A DNA stretch of 64,000 nucleotides from Neobacillus cucumis (GTDB lineage: Bacteria; Bacillota; Bacilli; Bacillales_B; DSM-18226): assembly GCF_016107705.1 (NCBI RefSeq), contig NZ_JAEHGC010000018.1, forward strand, positions 1 to 64,000, given 5' to 3'. Under the pieces are notes generated by a model, which ran no database searches, was not told the origin of the DNA, and saw nothing but the letters and a program-made list of their open reading frames with translations. The translations under genes were made by a program, and so were the position numbers. Below are positions 26,302-33,605 of this stretch, piece after piece. The first letter of the stretch is position 1, and each line of letters begins with the position of its first letter.

Positions 26302-27657
26302 ATGACAAATCAAATAGTAAAGCTTGATGATGCTCCGTTAAATAAATTCCACTATAAAATGACAGCCCTAACATTTGGCGGACACTTTACCGATGGATAC
26401 GTCTTAGGAATGATTGGCATCGCTCTCACTTTACTTACACCTCAATTTGACCTTAATCCGTATTGGGTCGGTCTTTTAGGTAGTTCGGCCTTAATTGGAC
26501 TCTTTTTTGGAAGTTTAATCCTTGGGAGATTAGCGGATGTAATTGGTAGAAGAAAAGTATTCACCTTAAATTTTGTGATTATTATCCTTGCATCCATTTT
26601 GCAATTTTTTGCCGACAATGCAGTTGAATTATTTCTTTTAAGGGTTCTGCTCGGTTTTGGACTTGGAGGAGATTATAGTGTAGGACATACATTGCTAGCG
26701 GAAATTTTGCCAAGAAAACAACGTGGGCCCATACTCGGATCATTTAGCGTTATATGGACAATTGGCTTCGTTCTAGCAACTGTCGTGGGTTATATTTTAC
26801 TTCGAGTCGGTCCAGAGGCATGGCGGTGGATGCTTTCGTCTCCAGCATTGCCAGGATTGATAATTTTTATTATGCGCATGGGAACACCCGAATCCCCAAG
26901 ATGGTTAGTTAACCAAGGCCGTGTTGACGAAGCTAGACACATCGTAAAAAATTATATTGGACAAAACATTGTCCTTGATGATGAAACGCCTGTAGCAACA
27001 AAAGGAAGTTATGCTGAGTTGTTTAGTAAAAAAATGATTAAGCGCACAGCATTTAATTGTATTTTTTACCTTTGTATTGTTCTTCCTTATTGGGCGATCT
27101 ATACCTTTCTTCCATCTATATTAAAAGCCTTGGGGCTACATGGAAACTTTAGTACAGACCTATTATTAAATTTAGTGCTTTTTATAGGTTCTTTTCTTGG
27201 CATCTTCTTAACAATTAAATTATCTACTAGGGCATTCTTAAACGGATCCTTTATCTTTCTAAGCGTTTCTTTACTCTTACTAAGCCTTTTGCCAAGCGGA
27301 TCTACCCTTATGATTATTACATTTATAGGTTTCACCTTAATAATGTCAGCAGTCTGCAATCTTACTGCTTCAATTCCACCAGAGAGTTTTCCAACAACGC
27401 TTCGTTCTTCTGGAGTGGGTCTTGCAACATCATTTAGCCGGTTAGGTTCAGCAACCGGAACATTTCTTCTTCCTATGAGTATTTCTAATTTCGGGATTCA
27501 ACCTTCCATGCTTGTTCTTACAGCATTTCTCATCATTGGTACAATTGTATCGTTAGCCTGGGCTCCAGAAACTAAATTACGCTCACTTAGTGATGCTAGT
27601 GATATCGATAATGATCAAGAAAGCTCAACAATAATAAAAGCTACTGGGGAGGCGTAA
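26302..27657 (+). CDS. MFS transporter, sugar-porter/AAHS-like
   Basis: Membrane carrier of 451 aa with twelve segments. MFS signatures are LGRLADVIGRRKVF (loop 2-3) and the sugar-porter-like RFLLGFGLGGDYSVGHTLLAEILPRKQRG and SPRWLVNQGR; FTDGYVLGMIGIAL in segment 1 is typical of carriers for organic acids and aromatic acids as well as sugars. Divergent from the ETF-linked operon and sharing its operator set, so it probably imports that pathway's substrate or a related compound. ATG at 26302 has GGAGAGGGG upstream. Confidence 0.82.
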   Translation: MTNQIVKLDDAPLNKFHYKMTALTFGGHFTDGYVLGMIGIALTLLTPQFDLNPYWVGLLGSSALIGLFFGSLILGRLADVIGRRKVFTLNFVIIILASILQFFADNAVELFLLRVLLGFGLGGDYSVGHTLLAEILPRKQRGPILGSFSVIWTIGFVLATVVGYILLRVGPEAWRWMLSSPALPGLIIFIMRMGTPESPRWLVNQGRVDEARHIVKNYIGQNIVLDDETPVATKGSYAELFSKKMIKRTAFNCIFYLCIVLPYWAIYTFLPSILKALGLHGNFSTDLLLNLVLFIGSFLGIFLTIKLSTRAFLNGSFIFLSVSLLLLSLLPSGSTLMIITFIGFTLIMSAVCNLTASIPPESFPTTLRSSGVGLATSFSRLGSATGTFLLPMSISNFGIQPSMLVLTAFLIIGTIVSLAWAPETKLRSLSDASDIDNDQESSTIIKATGEA

Positions 27658-28002
27658 TATAATGCAGTAAGGGATATTATCCCAAATGCCATCGAGGTTA
27701 AACAAAAATGAATTTAAACGGATTTGTCCGTACATATTAATTACATTGTCCAGTCCCTGCCTAAAGACATCCACTGACCTTGGAAGTAAGAGCACAATTG
27801 GACTTAGAAGCGAAAGAAAACCCAATCTCTCTATGAAATAAATGAGAGATTGGGTTTTTAAATTTGGAATGCCCTTAACGTTGTAAGATTTCGCCCCATC
27901 ACTGAATTCTTCTGAAATCAATGGATGGATAATGGATAATCTTCAAGAATAAGAATCAAGTATATATAAAGGCTATTCTAGGATTTATTAGCAAGCTAGG
28001 TA
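27658..28002. other. Intergenic region after the MFS gene
   Basis: Apart from the terminator at 27821 I see no gene. A minus-strand open frame of 98 codons crosses the terminator hairpin and has no ribosome binding site. The 150 bp between the MFS stop and the hairpin is unusually long and may be residue of a decayed gene, but I cannot name it. Confidence 0.45.
27821..27859 (+). terminator. Terminator of the MFS gene
   Basis: CCCAATCTCTC (27821-27831) pairs perfectly with GAGAGATTGGG (27844-27854), followed by TTTTT. The stem is 11 bp with a 12-nt loop. It can serve both strands, since AAAA precedes it. Confidence 0.85.
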
Positions 28003-28606
28003 CTATTCGGCAGTAACGTCAAGTACAAACTTACCAACTAGTGTTTTAGATAGGAAAGCTTTTTGAGCTTCTACAATATCTTTTAGTGTAAATTCTTTTG
28101 CTATTACTGGTTTGATTTTTCCTTCTTCGATATAGCTAATAAGATTCAGGAAAGCTTCTTTTGTTTGATATGTGCTTCCAAATAGACTCAAATCTTTTAA
28201 ATAAAGATCACGGACATCCAACTCTACAAGAGGTCCACCAAGTGCTCCAATAACTCCGTATTTTCCGCCTTTTTTTAAGATTTGCAAAAGTGGAAAGTAC
28301 TGTTGCATATTCGGCAAAAGTACCATCACATTCTGAACCAAAAGTAATACATTCTATGCCATTTTTACTTGATACTCTTTCTTGAACAGAACGTATTAAT
28401 ACTCTTTCACCCAGTCTATCTTGACTAACACCCTCTCCAACAGCGACAATCGTACCACAACCATCCGCTCCTTGAATTCTAGGAAATTCCATAGCTTTCC
28501 CAAGCCATGATCCATCGTCTTTAACGTCTTCAGTAAATCCTGATGCCTCACCTTTATTAGTTTCTGATTTTACACTTTTTGAATACCATCCTATACGTGT
28601 GTTCAC
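28003..28606 (-). pseudogene. Zinc-type alcohol dehydrogenase, decayed
   Basis: Remnant of a medium-chain dehydrogenase. The first frame (28606 down to about 28300) has the GroES-like part, RIQGADGCGTIVAVGEGVSQDRLGERVLIR and CDGTFAEYA; the C-terminal part (LKKGGKYGVIGALGG to KTLVGKFVLDV) is in a different frame and runs to 28003. The first about 50 residues, with the usual N-terminal zinc ligand region, and the central nucleotide-binding Rossmann part of about 100 residues are missing. So there is a 5' truncation, an internal deletion at about 28300 and a resulting frameshift. It is the last gene of the gpx/hydroxyacid dehydrogenase unit. Confidence 0.85.
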
Positions 28607-28612
28607 ATTTTT

Positions 28613-29575
28613 TTATATTACCCGGTCAATCGGATCCTTTCCAGTGACGACTGCTACTAAATTTTGTGCTGCTCTCACTGCCATATCTTCACGAGTTCGT
28701 TCAGTAGCGGAACCGATATGTGGAGTTACTACAACATTATTCAATTGCAATAATAGATTTTTAGGTTCAATAGGCTCTTTTGTAAAAACATCCAAACCAG
28801 CACCTTTAATTTCTTTATTTTGTAAAGCTGAAATAAGTGCCTGTTCATCTACTGTTTGTCCACGGGAAACATTGATAAAAAACGCAGATTTCTTCATTAA
28901 TTTAAATTCCTTTTCACCAATCAAATGATATGTATCCGGAGTAAGCGGTGTCAAAAGTACAACAAAATCAGAGTGCTCAAGCAAAGATTGCAAATCTGCA
29001 TACTTTACTCCATATTCTTCTTCAACATCCAGTTTGCGATTTCTATTATAGTAGAGAACGTCCATATTGAATCCCAACTTCGCTCTCCTTGCCAAAGCTT
29101 TACCAATCCTACCCATTCCAATGATGCCTAACTTCGTAGAATTAACATCTACTCCAAAGTATTCTTTATCATCATCAGATTTTCCCCACTGTCCTTCTTT
29201 TACCATTCTATCTAATTCAGATATACGTCTGGCTGCATTTAATATTAAGGCAAACGTTAAATCAGCCACACTCTCGTCCAAAACATATGGAGTATTTGTG
29301 CCAATTACATTGAACCTTTTCATTGCTTCCAGATCGAAGTTGTTATAGCCGACGGATACATTACTTACGATTTTTAAATTTGGTGCGTGTCGCAACAGTT
29401 CTTCATCAATACCTACACCAGTTGAATATAAACCTACTACATCCTTAATCTTTTCTAGCAAAATATGACGCGGAATGGACCTATCCCCTGTCCATTTATC
29501 TATTTCACAGTACTCTGAAATATTTTTTTCCACCTTTTCAGGCAATGGAACCGTTGTAAATATTTTTGGCTTCAT
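28613..29575 (-). CDS. D-2-hydroxyacid dehydrogenase (glyoxylate/hydroxypyruvate reductase type)
   Basis: NAD(P)-dependent reductase of 320 aa. The Rossmann motif is LGIIGMGRIGKALARRA (about 148-164); the catalytic set is Arg in NVSRGQTVDE, Glu in FTKEPIEP and His in TPHIGSAT. The closest described group is GyaR/GhrB-like enzymes that reduce glyoxylate, hydroxypyruvate or 2-ketogluconate. ATG at 29575 has GGGTGA upstream and is preferred over GTG at 29584. It follows the glutathione peroxidase gene by about 105 bp and precedes the decayed ADH gene. Confidence 0.85.
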   Translation of the reverse strand: MKPKIFTTVPLPEKVEKNISEYCEIDKWTGDRSIPRHILLEKIKDVVGLYSTGVGIDEELLRHAPNLKIVSNVSVGYNNFDLEAMKRFNVIGTNTPYVLDESVADLTFALILNAARRISELDRMVKEGQWGKSDDDKEYFGVDVNSTKLGIIGMGRIGKALARRAKLGFNMDVLYYNRNRKLDVEEEYGVKYADLQSLLEHSDFVVLLTPLTPDTYHLIGEKEFKLMKKSAFFINVSRGQTVDEQALISALQNKEIKGAGLDVFTKEPIEPKNLLLQLNNVVVTPHIGSATERTREDMAVRAAQNLVAVVTGKDPIDRVI

Positions 29576-29680
29576 CGCTATCACCCACTTAGTTTAAAAA
29601 TTTTTCAGTACATCCACCTAAAATAGAAACATAAAAAAGGTAAGCAACTATTTAAAAGCAGCTGGTTTCCTTAATTTCTA

Positions 29681-30232
29681 TCAGTTTTTAATATTTACTA
29701 GTAATTTATCAATATCTTTTGCCAGATCATCCGGTTTCGTCGTCGGTGCGAATCGTTTTAGGACATTGCCGTTTTGATCAATTAAAAACTTTGTAAAGTT
29801 CCATCTGATTTTTGACCCTTCTAATAGATCCGGCATCTTATCCCGTAAAAACGGGTAGAGTGATCCCTCCTTATCCAAATCTGAATCTTCTGGGGCCTGT
29901 TCCCGCAGGTATTGGTATAAAGGATGTGCATTTTCCCCAATGACATCGATTTTTTGAAAGATAGGAAATGTCACATTATAAGTCAAAGAACAAAAGCTGC
30001 TAATCTCCTCATTACTTCCTGGCTCTTGTTCTCCAAATTGGTTACATGGAAAACCTAAGACCGTAAATCCATTTTCTTTATAGGTTTCATATAATTTTTC
30101 GAGTCCTTCATATTGAGGCGTGTATCCGCATTTACTGGCAGTGTTCACAATCAGCATTACTTTTCCTTTATAGATATCCAAGCTAATTTCTTCTCCATTT
30201 GATAGCTTTGCTTGAAATGAGTAAACCGACAA
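29681..30232 (-). CDS. Glutathione peroxidase-family thiol peroxidase, BsaA-like
   Basis: Protein of 183 aa of the Cys-type glutathione peroxidase family, which in bacilli works with thioredoxin or bacillithiol rather than glutathione. Active-site parts are NTASKCGYTPQY (peroxidatic Cys), FPCNQFGEQEPG and WNFTKFLID. The start is taken as TTG at 30232: AAGGAGAGG lies six bases upstream and the product then begins MSVYSF, as in BsaA. An ATG at 30250 lies upstream of that site. A short insert (about residues 110-130) is longer than in BsaA. It is the first gene behind the duplicated promoter region B. Confidence 0.85.
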   Translation of the reverse strand: MSVYSFQAKLSNGEEISLDIYKGKVMLIVNTASKCGYTPQYEGLEKLYETYKENGFTVLGFPCNQFGEQEPGSNEEISSFCSLTYNVTFPIFQKIDVIGENAHPLYQYLREQAPEDSDLDKEGSLYPFLRDKMPDLLEGSKIRWNFTKFLIDQNGNVLKRFAPTTKPDDLAKDIDKLLVNIKN

Positions 30233-30325
30233 AATTTTCCTCTCCTTCATTAATCAATTTTTAGTTGCTATTTGAAATCCCAGTGATTTTGCCCCTTGGA
30301 AAAAATTAAATTCGAGATTAAAAAT

Positions 30326-30346
30326 CACGATTTTTTAATTATCATG
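30326..30346 (-). promoter_or_regulatory. Operator copy 3 (gpx side)
   Basis: Third copy of the 21-bp CATG-bounded site; on the minus strand it begins CATGATAAT and ends ATCGTG, one base off the full palindrome. It lies 15 bp downstream of the minus-strand -10 box, the same spacing as copy 1. Confidence 0.65.
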
Positions 30347-30360
30347 ATTTTTACAGTGTT

Positions 30361-30389
30361 ATTTTAGCACAGAAGATTTTACTTAACAA
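30361..30389 (-). promoter_or_regulatory. Promoter of the gpx/hydroxyacid dehydrogenase unit
   Basis: On the minus strand TTGTTA, 17 bp, TAAAAT, aligned with the promoter at 25904-25876. Confidence 0.65.
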
Positions 30390-30500
30390 TCTAAATTTTT
30401 GAGAAATTATATCTTTTTAAAACGATACCATTTTCATATTAATGGAAAAGTATACTTACATTGCAATTGTCAAAAATATTTATATTTTCAAAAAAATCTG

Positions 30501-30529
30501 TTGTCTCAATTTTAGATTTATAATATAAT
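30501..30529 (+). promoter_or_regulatory. Promoter of the BCCT transporter gene
   Basis: TTGTCT, 17 bp, TATAAT. The sequence from the -10 box to about 30590 is nearly identical to 26041-26105. Confidence 0.7.
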
Positions 30530-30549
30530 CACTTTCATAATAGTGTTTT

Positions 30550-30576
30550 GACCATGGTAATTAAAAAATCATGGTC
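30550..30576 (+). promoter_or_regulatory. Operator copy 4 (BCCT side)
   Basis: GACCATGGT and ATCATGGTC flank the same 9-bp AT spacer as copy 2; the left arm differs by one base. It starts 20 bp after the -10 box. Confidence 0.72.
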
Positions 30577-30635
30577 ACTATTTCTTACTTCGTTACATTT
30601 AAGATCTTTTCAGGCATCTTTGTTTTACTTTAGTG

Positions 30636-30649
30636 TGAAAACGATTACC
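30636..30649 (+). promoter_or_regulatory. Likely cre (CcpA) site in the BCCT leader
   Basis: TGAAAACGATTACC fits the cre consensus and matches the site at 26157 in 11 of 14 bases. Confidence 0.6.
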
Positions 30650-30680
30650 AAAGAAAGGCGGGGATAGCGGAGGTTTGAAA

Positions 30681-30719
30681 ATGCGACAAATAGAGGTACA
30701 CACAAGATTCTGGAATTAA
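30681..30719 (+). CDS. Possible 12-residue leader peptide before the BCCT gene
   Basis: ATG at 30681 with GGAGG seven bases upstream opens a frame of twelve codons, MRQIEVHTRFWN, ending in TAA 23 bp before the BCCT start. The MFS leader has a comparable but weaker frame starting TTG at 26224 (13 codons, MRDQTNVRCILRL). Whether either is translated is unknown. Confidence 0.3.
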   Translation: MRQIEVHTRFWN

Positions 30720-30742
30720 CCTGTATTGGAGGAGAATGTAAT

Positions 30743-32302
30743 TTGATTAATAAGAACAATATTATTGCTGTTGCCTCTATGTCTTTAACTTTAATCTTTA
30801 TTTTGTTAGGAATATTTTTTACTAATGGGTTAAACAAGGTTTTTTCAGCCATCTTAAAAGTAACATCAGAGGATTTTGGCTGGTTCTATCTCCTGGCATG
30901 TTTCTTATTTCTTGTACTATGTGTATATTTAATGTTTTCTAAGTTTGGGAACATCAAGCTGGGAAAGGACACCGATAAGCCAGAATATAGTACTAAGTCA
31001 TGGTTAGCCATGTTGTTTAGTGCAGCCATGGGCTGTGGTTTAGTGTTTTGGGGAGTTGCGGAGCCTGTTATGCATTACATAACACCGCCAATGGGAAAAG
31101 GATCTACACCGGAAGCCGCTGATACTTCAATGAAATTTGTCTTTTTCCACTGGGGATTCAATGCATGGGCAATTTATGCAGTAGTAGCTTTAGGATTAGC
31201 CTACTTTCAATTTAGGAAAAGCCTTCCCGGACTGGTCAGCTCTATTTTTTATCCTGTATTAAAAGACAGAATTTATGGACCGCTTGGCAAAACCATTGAT
31301 ATCTATTCTACCTTTATGACTGCTATCGGAGTTTCAACTGTTCTAGGTGTTACGACCTTACAATTAGCGGGCGGCTTAAATACAGTTTGGGGTACTCCTA
31401 ATAATCTAACCTTCCAGATTATTTTACTTTCTGTTGTAACCGTTCTCTTTATTGCCTCGGCTTACTCTGGGTTAGATCGAGGTGTAAAAATATTATCCAA
31501 CTTAAATATGATCATTGCCTTTGCCCTGATGCTTTTAATTTTTATTCTAGGCCCAAGTGCGCAAATCATGAGGATCTTTACCAACGCAACTGGAGAATAT
31601 TTACGCGATATTATTCCTATGAGTTTAAGATTACAAACGTTTTCTAAGGATTCCTGGATTGTAGCCTGGACCATATTTTATTGGGCATGGTGGAGTACAT
31701 GGGCACCATTTGTCGGGACTTTTATTGCACGGATCTCAAAAGGAAGAACGATTCGGGAGTTTCTTATCGGTGTATTAGTCATCCCTACATTGGTCAACTT
31801 TATGTGGTTCTCAGTCCTTGGGGGTTCTGCCCTTCATTTTGTTCAAGATTTAAAACAGACTGCTTTAGTAGATGCGATAAATAATGATATAACTGTAGCG
31901 TTATTTTCATTTTTGCAAAACTTCCCTTTCAGCTCTGTATTAAGCTTCATTGCCATCCTGTTAATTTCTAGTTTCTTTATTACCTCCGCTGATTCAGCTA
32001 CATATGTTTTAGGAATGTACAGTGGCAATGGAACACTGAATCCGTCGAACAAGGTAAAAATCGTTTGGGGATTATTTATTTCCGCTTCTGCGATTGTCCT
32101 TTTAATTAGCGGCGGTGTATCAGCTGTTCAAACGGTTTCGATTGCAATCGCTTTCCCGTTTTATATCTTAATGGTAATCATGTGTTATGCAATTATTAAA
32201 GAAGTGACCAAAGAAAAAATAACTCTTTCTACCCATGAACAGCGTTCGAATGTCATCACATCGATGAAGCAAACTAAACAGGATATGCCAAGAGCAGAAT
32301 AA
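30743..32302 (+). CDS. BCCT-family transporter (betaine/carnitine/choline type)
   Basis: Sodium- or proton-coupled carrier of 519 aa for quaternary ammonium compounds, with twelve hydrophobic segments. The family signature is clear: GCGLVFWGVAEPVMHY in segment 3-4 and SWIVAWTIFYWAWWSTWAPFVGTFIARISKGRTIREF in the region of segment 8, with the aromatic substrate-box residues. There is no long charged osmosensory C-terminal tail of the BetP kind, and strong operator and cre control suggest uptake for catabolism rather than osmoprotection. TTG start at 30743 with GGAGGAGA upstream. Confidence 0.88.
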   Translation: MINKNNIIAVASMSLTLIFILLGIFFTNGLNKVFSAILKVTSEDFGWFYLLACFLFLVLCVYLMFSKFGNIKLGKDTDKPEYSTKSWLAMLFSAAMGCGLVFWGVAEPVMHYITPPMGKGSTPEAADTSMKFVFFHWGFNAWAIYAVVALGLAYFQFRKSLPGLVSSIFYPVLKDRIYGPLGKTIDIYSTFMTAIGVSTVLGVTTLQLAGGLNTVWGTPNNLTFQIILLSVVTVLFIASAYSGLDRGVKILSNLNMIIAFALMLLIFILGPSAQIMRIFTNATGEYLRDIIPMSLRLQTFSKDSWIVAWTIFYWAWWSTWAPFVGTFIARISKGRTIREFLIGVLVIPTLVNFMWFSVLGGSALHFVQDLKQTALVDAINNDITVALFSFLQNFPFSSVLSFIAILLISSFFITSADSATYVLGMYSGNGTLNPSNKVKIVWGLFISASAIVLLISGGVSAVQTVSIAIAFPFYILMVIMCYAIIKEVTKEKITLSTHEQRSNVITSMKQTKQDMPRAE

Positions 32303-32366
32303 ATCCCAAATAAAATACAAAATTAAAGATTTCACAGTAATAATAATTTTAGTTAATTATTACCAC

Positions 32367-32414
32367 TAGTTAGGTTATTCGACTTTTTTAAGTGGAGTAA
32401 CCTAACTATTTTTT
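32367..32414 (+). terminator. Terminator of the BCCT gene
   Basis: TAGTTAGGTTATTC pairs with GAGTAACCTAACTA (one mismatch near the loop side), followed by TTTTTTT. The stem is about 13 bp with a 14-nt loop. Confidence 0.85.
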
Positions 32415-32453
32415 TGTCTCTGCCAAAAAAGCTAGGTCCGTGATCATTTTCTC

Positions 32454-32485
32454 AAAAAAGCGACTGGCTCCCCAATCGCTTTTTT
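32454..32485. terminator. Terminator of the MerR-type gene, bidirectional
   Basis: AAAAAAGCGA (32454-32463) pairs with TCGCTTTTTT (32476-32485), with a T-run on both strands. It lies just after the regulator's stop. Confidence 0.75.
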
Positions 32486-32493
32486 TTACTTCG

Positions 32494-33258
32494 TTATGGT
32501 TTGATTCCCGTATAAATCCGAATCGCATCCCTCAAAAACTCAGCAGTCCCCGGCTGGTCCTTATCGTAATAAGCCTTAAATCGTTCATCGTCCACATACA
32601 TTTGCGCAAGCCCAGCATGAGCCTCCTTGCTGTACTCACTCCAATAATAGGTCAGCCACTGCTTGTGAAGATCCGCAGCTTTTTGTGCTAATTCACCTGC
32701 TGGATCCCCCGTTGCGAACGCTTGCGCCAAAGTTTCCCTTACCTGCTGTTCAAGTGCAGTAACCTCTTGATATTGCTGCTGCGTCATGTTCTTTACCTTT
32801 GCATTGGATTTCTCCACTGCATCGTTTCCATACTTCCTGCGAGCTTCTGCCCCATATTTTTTCTCATTGTCATCTATCATTTTTTGCTTAAAGCCTTCAA
32901 ATTTCTCCTGATCCGACATATCGATTCTCCCTTCCGTTAAAGCGATCGTTTTTTCCACATTGGCAATCAACAGATTTAATTGCGCTCTTTTTTCCAGGAG
33001 TTTCTCACGATGTTCCCGCAGTGCTTGTGCCCCATCAAAGGATGGTGCGGTAACGATTTTCTTAATATTGTCTAAACTAACACCAAGCTCACGGTAAAAA
33101 AGGATTTGCTGCAAACGATCCACTTCTCCCTGCCCGTAGATCCGATAGCCTGATGAATTGATTCTTGCCGGCTTAAGAATTCCAATTTCATCATAATAGC
33201 GAAGTGTTCTGGTGCTAATTCCTGCTAACTTCCCAAGTTTCTGCACTGTGTACTCCAT
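32494..33258 (-). CDS. MerR-family regulator with TipAS domain, Mta-like
   Basis: Transcription activator of 254 aa. Residues 1-70 form the winged helix MerR domain, starting MEYTVQKLGKLAGISTRTLRYYDEIGILKPARINSSGYRIYG. A coiled-coil linker (about 80-115) leads to a TipAS antibiotic-binding-like domain (about 125-250, WLTYYWSEYSKEAHAGLAQMYVDDERFKAYYD). B. subtilis Mta has the same layout and length and activates multidrug exporters. The start at 33258 has AGGTGAGCGA upstream; longer forms lack a site. Target genes are not apparent next door. Confidence 0.85.
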   Translation of the reverse strand: MEYTVQKLGKLAGISTRTLRYYDEIGILKPARINSSGYRIYGQGEVDRLQQILFYRELGVSLDNIKKIVTAPSFDGAQALREHREKLLEKRAQLNLLIANVEKTIALTEGRIDMSDQEKFEGFKQKMIDDNEKKYGAEARRKYGNDAVEKSNAKVKNMTQQQYQEVTALEQQVRETLAQAFATGDPAGELAQKAADLHKQWLTYYWSEYSKEAHAGLAQMYVDDERFKAYYDKDQPGTAEFLRDAIRIYTGIKP

Positions 33259-33442
33259 TCGCTCACCTCCTAAATCTAACGATACACCTTTACGCAACGT
33301 CAAGGTCAATCCCATTTTTAAAATTTTTACTGATCCGAATTGTTTTTTGACAATTACAATTTTTATTGATTTCATTGACACCTTCAGCTTTTTAACGGTA
33401 AAATTTGTCCTAATATTTTAAGAGAATTTAATACAACGTGAA

Positions 33443-33509
33443 CTCGTATAATATTGGAGATAGGGTCCAAAAGTTTCTACCAAACTGCCGTAAATAGTTT
33501 GACTACGAG
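33443..33509 (+). ncRNA. Purine riboswitch aptamer, guanine type
   Basis: The three-way junction is recognisable. P1 pairs CTCGTA (33443) with TACGAG (33504); P2 is TTGGA/TCCAA; P3 is AAACT/AGTTT; conserved joining sequences TATAAT, AGTTTCTACC and CCGTAAA are present. The specificity base in the GACTAC segment is C, which marks guanine/hypoxanthine binding (adenine aptamers have U). The 3' P1 strand and following GAGAG (33501-33511) could pair instead with CTCTCTTAGTC (33538-33548) ahead of the terminator. It should switch off ade when guanine is plentiful. Confidence 0.9.
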
Positions 33510-33550
33510 AGGGAAAGGTTTTTTGGACCTTATATTTCTCTCTTAGTCAG

Positions 33551-33577
33551 CCTCCAGAATGTTCTGGAGGTTTTTTT
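33551..33577 (+). terminator. Riboswitch-controlled terminator before ade
   Basis: CCTCCAGAA and TTCTGGAGG form a 9-bp perfect stem with a 2-nt nominal loop (4 nt in practice) followed by TTTTTTT. It lies between aptamer and start codon, the classical place of an expression platform. Confidence 0.85.
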
Positions 33578-33605
33578 CAAATCTAACTGAGAGGGTCTGA
33601 GAACC

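Noticed and set aside
27625..27921. 98-codon minus-strand frame
   Set aside because: It crosses the MFS terminator hairpin, starts without a ribosome binding site and resembles no family I know; I considered a transposase remnant but found no support.
25800..30590. Composite transposon suggested by the two similar flanking regions
   Set aside because: The similar regions contain promoters and operators but no transposase, and they are direct duplicates of regulatory DNA rather than insertion-sequence ends.
33443..33509. Adenine-sensing riboswitch
   Set aside because: The position that decides ligand choice is C, not T, despite the adenine deaminase gene downstream.
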